This document shows, in pieces, positions 45,652-56,272 of a stretch of DNA of 64,000 nucleotides. The translations under genes and the position numbers were made by a program. The notes beneath the pieces are model-generated. The model did no database searches. It was not told the origin of the DNA and saw only the letters and a list, made by a program, of their open reading frames with translations. The stretch comes from Phoronis australis (Eukaryota; Phoronida; Phoronidae), in assembly GCA_002633005.1 (NCBI GenBank), contig NMRA01000239.1:1-64000 (forward strand). Reading direction: 5' to 3'. Every line of letters starts with the position of its first letter. Positions within the stretch are counted from its first letter, which is position 1.

Positions 45652-48584
45652 CGAGGAAGTAAATTGGTTGTTACTATGAGAAATTGTGTTGCGTCACTTT
45701 TATGCTTATAAATTCTTTGGCTCAGTCAACATTGAGAATGTGTTGGACTCTTGAAAAATTCCACATGTGGCTAATCTTGGAAGGTTATATCTCAGAAATT
45801 GCTTGTAGGATTCATATGAAACTTTCAGATTTTTTATTTTGTGCAATTATTTTTAAATTGGTCCACTTTTGCTCGAGGGGATATCAAAAATAGAACATAA
45901 ATACTTTTTTCAATAAATTCTATAGTTGTGTAGGTATTTGTCTGAATGAACCTTAGAGTGGTTCAAGATGCAGGTGACAATCGATTCGAATCAAGAGATT
46001 TTGAAAACAGGTTTTTTACCCAGGGAACATTCTTTGGTGGTGCCACCTTGTGTGCAGTTTTCAGTCGAAAGTAGTTCCTTATAGCAGCACGTCCCGTCAT
46101 ACCCAGCAAGTGGAAGCTCCTTGTGGTGTGAAAGTGTGTTAAGTTCCTAGAATCGTATCCACTACAGAATGTGCTTGTTCACTTGTTATGGTTTTGATAT
46201 GGCATAAAATGGGAGTGATTCTCTGTCTTGTGTACCCGTTGAATGTTGCCTGTTGTTTCCTGAGCTTTGCCAAATTAACTCATTACTGTGTCTCCTGAGA
46301 TCAGTATTGAAATTGTCGCTTTCTTAAAAAGAATGTTGGAGCCTATTGAGTTTTATTTCATTCGTGGTTACATCCCAATGGCGTTGAAATTGTATATAAA
46401 TATAGGACTTATTTTGTTCCATGTATATGTAGAGCATGCCTGTGAAGTTTGTAGCCGTGGTCAATACAGTTCGTAGTTATAGAAGTGATTTAACTTATTG
46501 GACGTGTAAATAAGATCAGTTAGCAGATTCCAGTCTATGTTTTGTTGCAGTAAGACTCTAACATGATATTCTAGTTCACAAACTCAGTCACCCGCGTATG
46601 TAGTTTTTCATTTTTGGTTCATTTAATACAGTATTACTGTTTGGCTAGTCCTATAATTCTCTTCAGTTTGTAGACTAGTGACATGATGTTGACGTTTTTA
46701 TTGGGACTTTGTTTTTCAACGGTGCTGGATAATAGAGCTGAGTAGTGTCTTCATTGAGTGAAATTTTTAAGAAAGTTATTCGTCAATATTATAAAGCAGA
46801 AGCTAGTGACAGTTAATCTGATGTGTGTTATTTTGCAGAAATGTTATCAACATGTTATATACCCTTAACCTGCCCCCTGTAGGCGTGGTAGGTTATCTCA
46901 AATAAACAATAAATCATGTAAATTAATTATGCAAAGTGTGTTAACAATGGTCTTTGTCATAGGTGTTGCAGTATAGAATAGGGCTTACTTTGAACGTTTT
47001 GCCTTCCCTTGAGTTAGATTTCTGTGTCAAAAACCTGATATTTTTGACCGCAGACAATAAGTTGCTCTTGTGAACATTTTTGTGAGCAAATATTTATTGG
47101 TGACTCATTGCTGCTCTGCATTATTCATTTTTGAGAAATGATGTGTGGAACCCATTTGCTGGCTTGCAACCCAACACTGTTCGCTATTTAGATGTAGTTC
47201 AGCCATTACAAGTAGTTTTTGAGACCGGTGATTGGTCTGGTACAATACATGGCTAAAATATTCTGACAAAGTGATCCAGGCTTACCCATCATGATAAGGG
47301 AGCTGAAGCAGAATTCCTGGTTGTGATGGCAGAATGCCGGTGGAATTCACCTTCATAGTATCTGCAGGAATGGCAGGTTGTTTATTTCGTTACCTGTGTA
47401 CTTACAGGGGAAAGCAAACATGCGTAAAAGATGCACATCTCTGGTTACCTTGTTATAGAGACATTGTTGAGTGTTAGTTATTGTTTCCTTGACAAGTATG
47501 CAGTTAATACAAAGTGATGCGGCCTGGCAAAGGGTCCACATCTTGGTTCTGCATTCACTTCTACTGATGACATTGGAATGCACAGACTCTGTTCATTGAG
47601 ACATTATGTGACGGCCACTTTTGAAGTGACTGACTGGGAGGATGTGAAGTTTCTGTCTCGCTAGTGGCTATGTTACGGGAACGAGCAACTGATTAGCTGC
47701 CCCACATTACATAGACCACTGACTACTGGTCAGGTGAGGCCAATGACCATTGTTACCACCCGCCTGTATTGGCAGATAATTCTACTGGCTGTGGATGGCA
47801 CGATCTTGTCATGTCGCGGCCAGCAAGTATTGGGGCTGGCTCTTGAAATTCCACCTTTCTCTAGAAAACGTTATTCAGGACGCCAGAAAATGGTGTGCCT
47901 GGTGTTTTCTTTGCTGATACTGCGTTGAATCGTCGCATCTTTCGGAACTTTCGGATGGTGTCATGTCTAACCACATTTTGAGACCTTAATTATGGTCATA
48001 AATAGTAGGGTAAAAGTCAGTGTGCGATTTTAAGCCGTTATTTTGAAACAAGAGCCAGCTCTGAGAAAAAATTGGACTATTATACGCGTAGTTGTTCTTT
48101 CGAACCACCGAAGCCAGCCAGAACTGCATTTTCGGGTTTCACTCCTATCGTTTCCAAACAAAACGTGATGACTGACAGCACTTGGGGTACACATTTGCTT
48201 TCAATTTCCTGTTATTTTTCATGTATGCATGTACTATTGGTTGCTTTTGCCTGCGTCTCAGTGGAGATGTAACTACGGTTGTCCTAATTTATGTGGCTTT
48301 GGTCATTTATATGTGAGCAATAAACCAGTAAAAACGTAGTGTTAACAGTTCTTTGTTTAACCGACAAACGGGGAGACACGTTTTTGTCTCTGACCATTGC
48401 TGGTCATTGAAGCCCCACGTGATGATTGTTCTTTTCCTCCACTAAGTAGCCTTATAGTTACCCTCCTGCTCGAAAATGATGCCGTTAGTCCTTTTATTCT
48501 GCAATTCGTCCCTCAAATTGGATGCTTTACCGCTCATACAATTTTTCTCGCAATATTCCTTCTGTCTGTCTTAAGTTTTCCGTT

Positions 48585-48915
48585 ACCCGCAGGCAATGCG
48601 TACATGAGCCATTTTCGAATCAGTTCCGCAATTTTAGGTTGACCAACCTCAATAAACTCCATGCCTATTTTTGGAGTCTTGATGATTTCCGATGTTTTTA
48701 CTCGTAACAGAAATAGAAACCTAGTCGCGATGAAGAATAAAAAAGTAAAAGCTTACTTCAATTTTCGTGTTTAGCTAGCTAAGGAAAAAATAGCCACGCC
48801 AAGAGGAGGCAACACAGATGGAGGACTTGTCTGCGCGAAATCATTGACAGGTCCTTCGCCTGTGCTGCCTCCCGCTCTCTGCGTGGCTGGCAGGCAAAAT
48901 GCAGCTTGAAATTTG
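48585..48915 (+). repeat. Dispersed repeat family C, copy 2 (interrupted)
   Basis: Matches copies 1 and 3 from CCGTTACCCGCAGGCAATGCG to TTTAGCTAGCTAA, is then interrupted by the hairpin at 48791-48889, and resumes at GGCAAAATGCAGCTTGAA, which corresponds to CAGCAAAATGCGACTTCAA in copy 1. The nested order shows the hairpin inserted later. Confidence 0.65.
48791..48889. mobile_element. Palindromic insertion, about 41-bp arms
   Basis: The left arm (48791-48831, TAGCCACGCC to GACTTGTC) pairs with the right arm (48846-48889, GACAGGTCC to GCGTGGCTG) with a few mismatches and one 3-base bulge, around a 14-base loop. It lies inside a repeat copy, so it is most simply a foldback MITE. As RNA it would form a pre-miRNA-sized hairpin. 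Confidence 0.7.
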
Positions 48916-49962
48916 TTGATTTAAAGCGTCATCTATTGGCCAATTTCTGTTGCGAGACCGTCCTGCCCATGAGCCCTCTGAAACCATGGGGTATAAAACA
49001 ATACCGACATGTCACCCATGCCTATGCTTTAGTGGAACTGTTAAGCATCATGGAAATCAATGACATTTCCTGAGTCCGCTCAAAAATAGTTCAGCTCTGA
49101 AAGAGACAACTTGTGAGAACTGGAAGCAGAAGAAATGAAGCCTACCAGGAAAAGTCGCTTGGTATTGCTTTTAATACTCTACATTACAACCGCGCTCGAC
49201 ACAAGGTCAAAGTCTTAGCTCGAAAATACGAGTGACGGCATATTTGCCACTAGTATTCCCGGATTCGACATCGTAAAAAATACCGATGACCAAAAAATGC
49301 CGGGACTCTGCCGATAACTCGAATGTATGGGCATTATCTAAAATGAGTAAAGGCTTCATATTAAGAGGACGGGTGATTTTTTTAAACGTTCGTGAAAAAC
49401 ACGGACACGATCGCCGGGTTGACGCCCGTTATTTTGGTTGGAGACGCGGTTGTTGGGCACTTTTTTGAGCTAAAGTAACTTAAAAAACTAAGTCGGTTGG
49501 TGACGAGGAGCATCAAAACAGTAGCGCGGAAAAGGGGGTCGACGACCCTGGGCATCCACATGTAGCCGGGGGCATCCAATCAATAACTTAACTTTTTGAA
49601 ATTCTGACTTATTTGTAGCTAACTTGAATAAAGTTTCCATTTTATGTTTCATCTTCGACAGGATTTCAGTCGTTAGTGGCTTTCATTGAGTAACCCTCGC
49701 ACCTCTCGCAGGAAAACTTGATGCCGAATAGCGAAACAGGGCACTTGAGCTTCCGAAGTGCTCGTTGGTTTTCATGCGTTTCTGTCACTGCTCGTTGATC
49801 TGGTTGAGATTCAATAATGTAGGTCTGTCAAAGAGTTTTTAGACTATAGTTAATGACTACTTACGTTATATGTACAAGGGATATTGTATTTACGGCAAGA
49901 TGTTTTAAATTCTGACTTCATGTGGGCATCAGACATCTTTTGACAAGTAGCTTACTTTTTTT

Positions 49963-50789
49963 CTACTTTGACCTCCAATGCGATTTAGGTCTATTGGCTG
50001 TGCATTTGGCCTTCCCAGAAGACTGCCGCAAATTTGGCAAACTAAGTTTCAATGTACATCGATTGTCTTCCGTACCAACTGTCAAATAACGTGCACTACC
50101 GACAAGTCTGCTTTCGTTGGCAAGATTTGGTAAACTGTTACTTGTCTCTCGGGCAATCAACGTAGAGAGCGGTCTTCTGGCGTTAAAAGACAGTTCTGCA
50201 GTGGTTTCGAAATTCATTTGCTCAGCCGTTGAAGAAGGAGTCACGACTATTTCCGGGACTACCGATCCACGAGCTCTGACTAGTGTAAGGGTTCGCAAAT
50301 CTGGCATTGATAAGGACCCTCTTCTGCCACCTCTGTGCTTCAGACCTGCTTGTATGTTCCCGGACCTGTGATCTTCGGTCTGGTCATTTTCATCGTCATC
50401 ATCGTCATTGTGATAGTCATTGTCACCACTATCGTCATCGTTAGAACTGTCATTTTCTCCAACACGTACTCCACTGTGTTGTCTATGTCCTCCAGAGCCC
50501 CGTGTGACGTCACGGTGAGATGTTTCGTGTTTGGGGTTCCGCGTGTTTAGTACCGTCGTTATGGTGCTGTTAACTCCCAACGTTAAGTACTTCTGCTGGA
50601 TACTCGGAGGATTTGCAATCGGCAAATGTGCACGTGACCAAGAAGACTGCATGTTTGTAATCGGAGCCCTAGCCAAGGGAGAGCTTGGAAAGTTTATAGT
50701 TTCACGTGACGGAGTGATGTTGTTTGGCAGGAGATGGCGAATTATTGGCAATACACCTTTGCTTTCGGCTACCATGAGACATGTGAATC
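49963..50789 (-). CDS. Exon 2 of the ANKRD34-like gene
   Basis: Acceptor (minus) TTAATTGCAG/GATTCACA. Codes residues 154-428 ending RPKSHWRSK and TAG. The acidic stretch comes from GAC/AAT-rich sequence near 50385-50465 and is prone to length change. Confidence 0.82.
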
Positions 50790-52463
50790 CTGCAATTAAA
50801 GGGTGTTGTTTTTATTACCGCGCTTCAACAGTAAAGATATACAAAGCACTGATCTTTGGATATGAAATACATGTCATCTCATGGGCGGATCATAGGGGGC
50901 TAGAGGGGGCTATAGCCACTCCCGCCCACTTTTATCAGTGCCACGCTGCACATAGTCTATAGGCGGTGCACCACAGGAGGGCTGAGGGGGCTTTAGCCCC
51001 ACATTTTTTTCAGTGCTGCGCCTCCCATGTATTGTTTGAACTAACTTTTTCTATCCCAGGTAACTGTGTTCAAATTAAGGCCAACAAAACGTTATGTAGT
51101 ATGGCGACCACGTTTGATTTGAATGGCAATTTATCATGATGAAAACGGGCAGTGGCGCAGCAAACAAAATCAACTGAGGGAACCCTTTGACAGTGCCTTA
51201 AGCTCAAACAAATACATTAGTGCATAAAGGCGTGCGCTATGGTGGCGATGGTATACTTCCAACCAAGGCATGCGCATTGTGAGAGAGACCTCGCGTTGAT
51301 GCCCACACACGGATATCCGTCGGTCTCTTTCATCATGTTTCCACCGTGACAGGGTCACTTTTCAGTATAGGTAGCGCTGTGTCAGAGCCTAACCACATCA
51401 GTTTTGTATTTTTGCCCAAATCCAGGTTATGGGCGGCGCCCATAGACCATGGGCGGTGTAGCACTGAAAAAATGGGGCTATACCCCCCAGGCCCAGCCCC
51501 CTATATGGTGCGCCGAGGTATCTTTCAGACAAGAGGAAAAAAATCTGGCTTGTAATGACACATTTTACATAGACGGCGCACCATAGGGGGTCACTTATAA
51601 GTTCAGTGCTGCGCTGTCCATGTTTTGACCTAAATTTCTGGAATAAGAGCATTCGGATTCTTGTCTCCTCTTTTGCACCGGGGCAGTCGTGAATTTGTGA
51701 TTTTGGCGACAACAAGGCCAAACTGGCAATGTTTATGTCATTTTTGGCATCTCATTTTTTCAGGTGGACGGAGCAATCCAAAAATGCGTGGCTTTGTTGC
51801 ATTTCTTCATCTTTGAGAAAACCCATCGAGTGTGCTTTCTGTCAGTTATGTCTTTTAATGCGTCTTGAAACAGGGTTAAAACCGGGGTTTCTATTGTCCC
51901 AGATCATGCATTGACAAAGTCAAAATCAACCACTCAAACTGTGGTTTGAGTCCTGTGTTTACCGGGTATGGAATTTCAGGAAAAATCACTGAAATTCACT
52001 CACCTCTGTAATTTGATTGATCAAGGCGGAGATGAAGTTTGGCGTCTTGGCAGCAGGAAATGAAACACTGTATTACGCGCTCGTTTCCTGTGCGGCAAGC
52101 GTACATCAAAGGAGAATTCCCGTCTACATCCAGCAGGTTGGGATCACAGTCCGGGTATTCAATCAATAGTTTAATTGCCGAACATCTTTCCGCGATGCAG
52201 GCGTGTGACAGAGCTGTTTTGCCACTTGCGTCTTGTACATTTATACGAGGCTTCCTTTTTAACAGATGACTCAAGATGTTCGTAAGTTCAGCTGTACTTG
52301 CTCCGATATGACAAGCGCGCATGATAGGGGTTTGTAGCTCGTGGTTCACGTCTCTTTTGTTGGTGTCAACTGCCCCATTTGTCACTATAGACAAGATGCG
52401 GTCCAGCTGGTGATTGGTGAACGCCTGCTGCAGCTGTTTGTCAGCACCAGCGGTGTCATCCAT
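49963..52463 (-). CDS. Ankyrin-repeat protein, ANKRD34-like (2 exons)
   Basis: Minus-strand exons 52463-52004 and 50789-49963 join in phase 1 to 428 residues. The join restores an ankyrin repeat: NYRG then FTCLMVAESKGVLPIIRHLL. Ankyrin helices are visible at 45-70 (TPIMRACHIG, an expanded repeat), 81-100 (GKTALSHACI), 115-135 (GNSPLMYACRTGN) and 155-174. The number and order of repeats, including the long insert before NVQD.SGKTAL, resemble vertebrate ANKRD34. The tail is disordered, with an Asp/Asn-rich stretch (265-293) and three motifs SMPDL (314), SLPNL (372) and SLPNL (403). RRGSLSMP (309-316) fits a basophilic kinase site and a 14-3-3 mode-2 site. The start is the first ATG of exon 1 (MDDTAGADKQ). 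Function in this family is poorly known; a binding or scaffold role is inferred. A generic ankyrin protein is the alternative. Confidence 0.82.
50883..51026 (+). repeat. G-rich repeat module, two direct copies
   Basis: Copies at 50883-50950 and 50962-51026 share the order GGCGG...CA.AGG.GG then GAGGGGGCT.TAGCC, CA.TTTT.TCAGTGC and a GC-rich end. They look like two tandem units of a short non-autonomous element. Confidence 0.6.
51330..51385 (+). repeat. Short dispersed repeat, copy 2
   Basis: Matches 1960-2009 across CATCATGTTTCCAC, AGGGTCACTTTTCAGTATAG and G.GCGCTGTG, with a six-base insertion (CGTGAC). Confidence 0.55.
51451..51618. repeat. G-rich repeat module, inverted and direct copies
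   Basis: 51451-51515 is the reverse complement of the module at 50962 (GTAGCACTGAAAAAATGGGG to TATGGTGCGCC). 51572-51618 is a shorter direct copy (GGCGCACCATAGGGGG to TTCAGTGCTGCGC). Inverted copies within 0.5 kb could pair in RNA. Confidence 0.6.
52004..52463 (-). CDS. Exon 1 of the ANKRD34-like gene
   Basis: ATG at 52463 (context AATCATGGATG); donor AGAG/GTGAGTG. Codes residues 1-153 with the first three ankyrin repeats. Upstream acceptor-like sites (TTTGTAG, TTTGCAG) leave room for a 5' UTR exon. Confidence 0.82.
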
Positions 52464-52529
52464 GATTACCGCTGAGCTATCACTAAATTACTGCAAACTG
52501 TTACCTACAAATTAAAGGAGGCAAGATGC

Positions 52530-52813
52530 TTAAATGAAATCCACGTTAATATTGATTCTTGCAGTCTTCAAATTCCAATTTCCTTGACAACGTACTGTGA
52601 AAACAAATAGTCTGCAATGACGTGGAACGAGGTTTTGATTAATGGAAACGTCCACCGTGTCCTTTAATATGCGAATGTTTAACTTTTTAGCTATATTGTC
52701 ATACTTCATCTGCCGCAGCTTTTCTAATATAGGAAGAAGCGCCGTGCGGCCGAGGGCTGTTAACACGTCGTGTACGTTCAGACATGAATTACGTAAAAAT
52801 ACGGTTTAGCTGT
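52530..52813 (-). CDS. Candidate coding exon upstream of the ANKRD34-like gene
   Basis: A minus-strand frame without a good ATG reads SCLNVHDVLTALGRTALLPI then LEKLRQMKYDNIAKKLNI and runs to a stop at 52530. The leucine-rich amphipathic pattern looks like real protein, but the fold is not identifiable. It could be the last exon of a gene further right, or the 5' UTR of the ankyrin gene. No partner exon was found. Confidence 0.2.
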
Positions 52814-53559
52814 ATTGGAAAGGAGCTATACCACATTTTCTCGAATGAAAACCTATCCAAGGCTTGCCTGAATCAACGTATCGCCTTAAACAAACCCTAT
52901 TCACATTATTCTGGCACACAAATCTTGAAACGAATATGTTGCAGAGAAGACATCATGAAATACAGAGGCGACAAAGAAGGAAAATGAAAGAGAAAGAAAA
53001 ACTCGACAACATATCGTAAGTGGACAGTAACGTCCACCAAAAGGCAATCAAAAACCCGATTTCCGTCACAAAGGTAAATGATTTAGGTCTTGAATCAAAA
53101 TAGGTGTGATTCCAGAGCTTGGAAAGAATTGACAGGCATTACAAGTTGATGTGTCATGTCGTGAAATGGTCTCAAATAACAAACTGATACTACAAGTTGA
53201 CATGTCATGTCATGACATGTTCATCGCCGAGCATAGTCTCGGATAGCAAACTGGCAGTGTCTTTGCAAGACCAAAGATCGTTTCTCTTCTGAGTAAGGCA
53301 CAAGTTGAGATCAACTTTACAGCGACGAGAAGTCTCATTCTCGAACACAGCGCCAGTTTGTTGCCGCTTTAGGTTTTGGTTTTCTCAAAAACTTAAAAGT
53401 CGATGCCTTTTCATTTCACTTCGTACTGGCTTTTTGCCTCAATATGCTGAATTGAAAAATGTCAAGAACTTCTGTGTACTGATTCGTATAAAACTGCAAA
53501 TTAATGTGTAAACAACTGATCTGAAAGTCTGTCTCCAGTTGTTCAATCCCAGATTGGCT

Positions 53560-54070
53560 GAAGTTTGGAACTGCGTCATTAAGAAGCCTGGACGCGATTG
53601 CAATATTGAAAGTTGTTCTCTGCCACTCAATCAGAATTCAACCTACTCACCAGGTATTTTTAGGGGGTTTTTTTTCGTAAAAAATAATTTCTGTTGATAT
53701 CGAAGCATTTTCATTTAGTTTCGAATTTCATAAAACGATCTGTAAACTGTCCTTTTTGGTGTGGTAAGGCAAAGACGTAGCACATTTCATTTACATGACC
53801 TTTGACCTAAAGTGACTTCAAGCAACTGACTGTGAGCGCATGCACGTATTTATCATAAGTGGGAGGGAGATTAAAAACTCTGTAGAAACCACAAAGTTTT
53901 TCTTCGTGCGTATTTCAAAAATCGTGAGTTTTTGTGATTTTTCTGGAAATCTTCTAAAAGGGGAAAGTGAATTACTCCGTACTAGACATTGCGAGATGGC
54001 ACTTTCGTCAGGAATTCTTTAAAAGATATTTTTGATGAGCTTTCGTTTTCCATGTCTCTTTAATAAACGC
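53560..54070 (+). repeat. Dispersed repeat family B, copy 2
   Basis: Collinear with 22180-22760 (GTTGTTCTCTGCCA, TTTCTGTTGAT, GAAGCATTTTCATTTAGTTT, GACCTTTGACC, CTTCAAGCA, ATTTCAAAAAT). This copy is more compact, with several deletions. Confidence 0.65.
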
Positions 54071-54654
54071 ATCTTCTACGGCAACCCCGCGCTGTTTGAA
54101 ACAAGCTCCTCTGCTTCCAAAACACCGTGTGTTTGACAAAAAAAAATGACAAACGAGAAAAAAGCTTAGTTCTAAAATGTGCAAAATATTCTTAAGTGGG
54201 CTTAGAAACTGACAGAAACATGAATTAGTGAGACATCTAAAAATAGACCAGGAAATTACAAAAAATTGTGTACGAATTCGTCCCGAGTCAACTATGCGAA
54301 TACGTTAAGTGCAGTTTCAAAATGGCCTTCTGAGGAGGTCATCCAGTAATTTTGAGATTGAGTGTCATAAAGATTCAATAGAGTAATACTAAAATCTAAC
54401 ACCACCTGATACTTAACTTGTGTGTAGTATAGATACAAACTGATCACAGCCACATGCGAAATATGTGAACAAACAGAAATAGTGAAAGATGACAATCGGA
54501 ATAAAAAATATAATCAGTGAAATCTCCTAGTGTGATTGGTAAACAATTCCTGTCACTGTAATTTATGTAAAGCTGCTACTGAAAAAAGCAAAAAATAATC
54601 TAGTCAGGTCTTCTGCTCTCATAAAATCGGTCTCGAAATTTTCCTTACCGCGAC

Positions 54655-54930
54655 AGTAGTCCGTTACCAGGGCATAAGCAATGTGTGCATGCGCTATTTT
54701 CGAATTTGCAATCTTGGGGTTGGCTCACCCTAATTAACTCCGAAGTATTTTCTTGGGTCCCTGATAGTTTCGATGTTCTTGACCTAGTTCATTTGGTAAC
54801 AGGAATAGATTCCTATCACGTTAAGGAATATTACGAGACTAATTTTATGAGAGTAAAAGGCCCAATTCGATTTTCGTTTTTAGCCAGCTAAATAGGGCGA
54901 AAGGCAGTTTTAAATTCAGTGACGGCGTGT
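54655..54930 (+). repeat. Dispersed repeat family C, copy 3
   Basis: The longest uninterrupted member, from AGTCCGTTACCAGG to TTTTTAGCCAGCTAAA and a few tens of bases beyond. Close to copy 2 over CCGTTACC...CATTTTCGAAT..CAAT.TT.GGTTG, then AATTAACTCC. Confidence 0.65.
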
Positions 54931-56206
54931 TCTCTGAAAATAGAATGCTTCTGTCGCTATTATCTGCAGATAAGTAAAATGTTAAATTTTTCTTATGGTG
55001 AGTTCCTACTGCCGTGGCAAATTCAAACGAGCGGTACAGGTCTCCACACCTTGTAAAAACATATATTGAATAAACATTTCATAAAAGTCGGACGACGCTT
55101 TCAAGTTGGCCTCTATTCGGTAACATACGGTACGTATGGTGTTAGTGCCTTCTTTTTGCGGTCTCTACTGATGACGTGTAATGATTCTAAACAGTCCTAA
55201 TAAAGACGACTAATCTCTCTCATTAGTGCGCCATCACGTGAATTTGGCTTGTAGCAATAGTCACCACCGCAGTGATCTATATTACTGACACTCATATAGT
55301 CTCACGATCTTATGTACACAATATTTTTGTTGTTTTTGCGACATGGCATTTGATTAAATGCAATTTTGACAATGTACATGTATATCATGAAGCTGAGTTC
55401 CCATCTTAGATCCGTTGGGATTTTTAAATTTGACATGTTTGTGTTTTATTCGGCATATTTGGTTTTATCTGTGATTAAAGTGATCTAACAGTAAAATCGT
55501 TTTATTTTTTACGCAGTGTTGTATTCACGCGTTTTCCCGAGGCACTCTGTATTGTCTTTGTTATCCACCTGCAAGAACTCTAGCCTAAGGTAAAGTTCTA
55601 TGGCCTGCAGTTAATCGATGCAGGTAGGTGCTGTATCCTGTATCCCGAAACATTTGCGATAAACAAGACACGTATTAACGTTTCATTGTCATACTGTTGT
55701 GCTTTCGGCAGTTGGTAACGCATGCACAATTTCCGATTTGGTTCAGTTTTCGTTCACTTGAAACAGTTATAGACACCAATGAAAATGGAAGCAAAGATCG
55801 CGGGCCGATGACGGACCCGTAAGACGGTCCATGGGCAAGTCTCCTTGATGGCCAAATCGCAACAGGACTAAAGCGCGAAATCGCAAGTTCATGTGCGTGT
55901 TATTCTTTCAAATTAGTCAATCGTTCATTAAAGATCCGTCGACATTTCCCTTCATCAATTTTTCAACTCCTGACGCTTACCATCCACTTTCAAGTGACTA
56001 TGCGACATGATTCCGCGGAAAATTTGTAGTTACATCAATTGACAAAGGTCACATTTTCCATATAAGGGAATGTACTACATACGTGCTTTGCCTTAATTGT
56101 GGGAGCAACGAAGTGACGAAAGTTCTGCAGCCGGGGCAATGTTCACTTCCTCCGACCCCCTCCTAGCACTTCTCATCCGCACCGAGGTACCAATATGACT
56201 ATAGTT

Positions 56207-56272
56207 CGCACGCACACGCACGTATGCACATACACGCACCCACGCACGCACACACACACACACATACACACA
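56207..56272. repeat. CA/CACG-rich microsatellite
   Basis: An impure (CA)n tract with CG and TA interruptions. The cysteine- and valine-rich minus-strand frames over it are artefacts. Confidence 0.95.

Larger units (their letters stand above)
43818..46288 (+). repeat. Tandem copy of 41410-43816: probable second haplotype
   Basis: Starting straight after a single N, the sequence repeats 41410 onward: the last 132 bases of exon 8, intron 8, exon 9, intron 9 and the minisatellite, then a 473-N gap, then the same 3' flank, ending where 43816 meets the N. Coding bases are almost unchanged while introns show scattered substitutions and small indels, the pattern of two alleles. The gap length fits the roughly 410 bases missing plus one or two extra repeat units. 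Confidence 0.9.
46289..49962. other. Intergenic stretch between dynein LIC and the ankyrin gene
   Basis: No coding sequence is supported. AATAAA motifs near 46903-46915 may belong to a long dynein LIC 3' UTR. It contains repeat family C copy 2 interrupted by a long hairpin (48791-48889). The 60- to 80-residue frames look random. Confidence 0.55.
50790..52003 (-). other. Intron of the ANKRD34-like gene
   Basis: A 1.2-kb intron (minus GTGAGTGA...TTGCAG). It holds four copies of a G/C-rich repeat module in both orientations (50883-51618) and the second copy of the short repeat at 51330. Confidence 0.75.

Noticed and set aside
50335-50962. Val/Ile-rich plus-strand frames
   Set aside because: They are antisense to the Asp-rich exon 2 of the ANKRD34-like gene.
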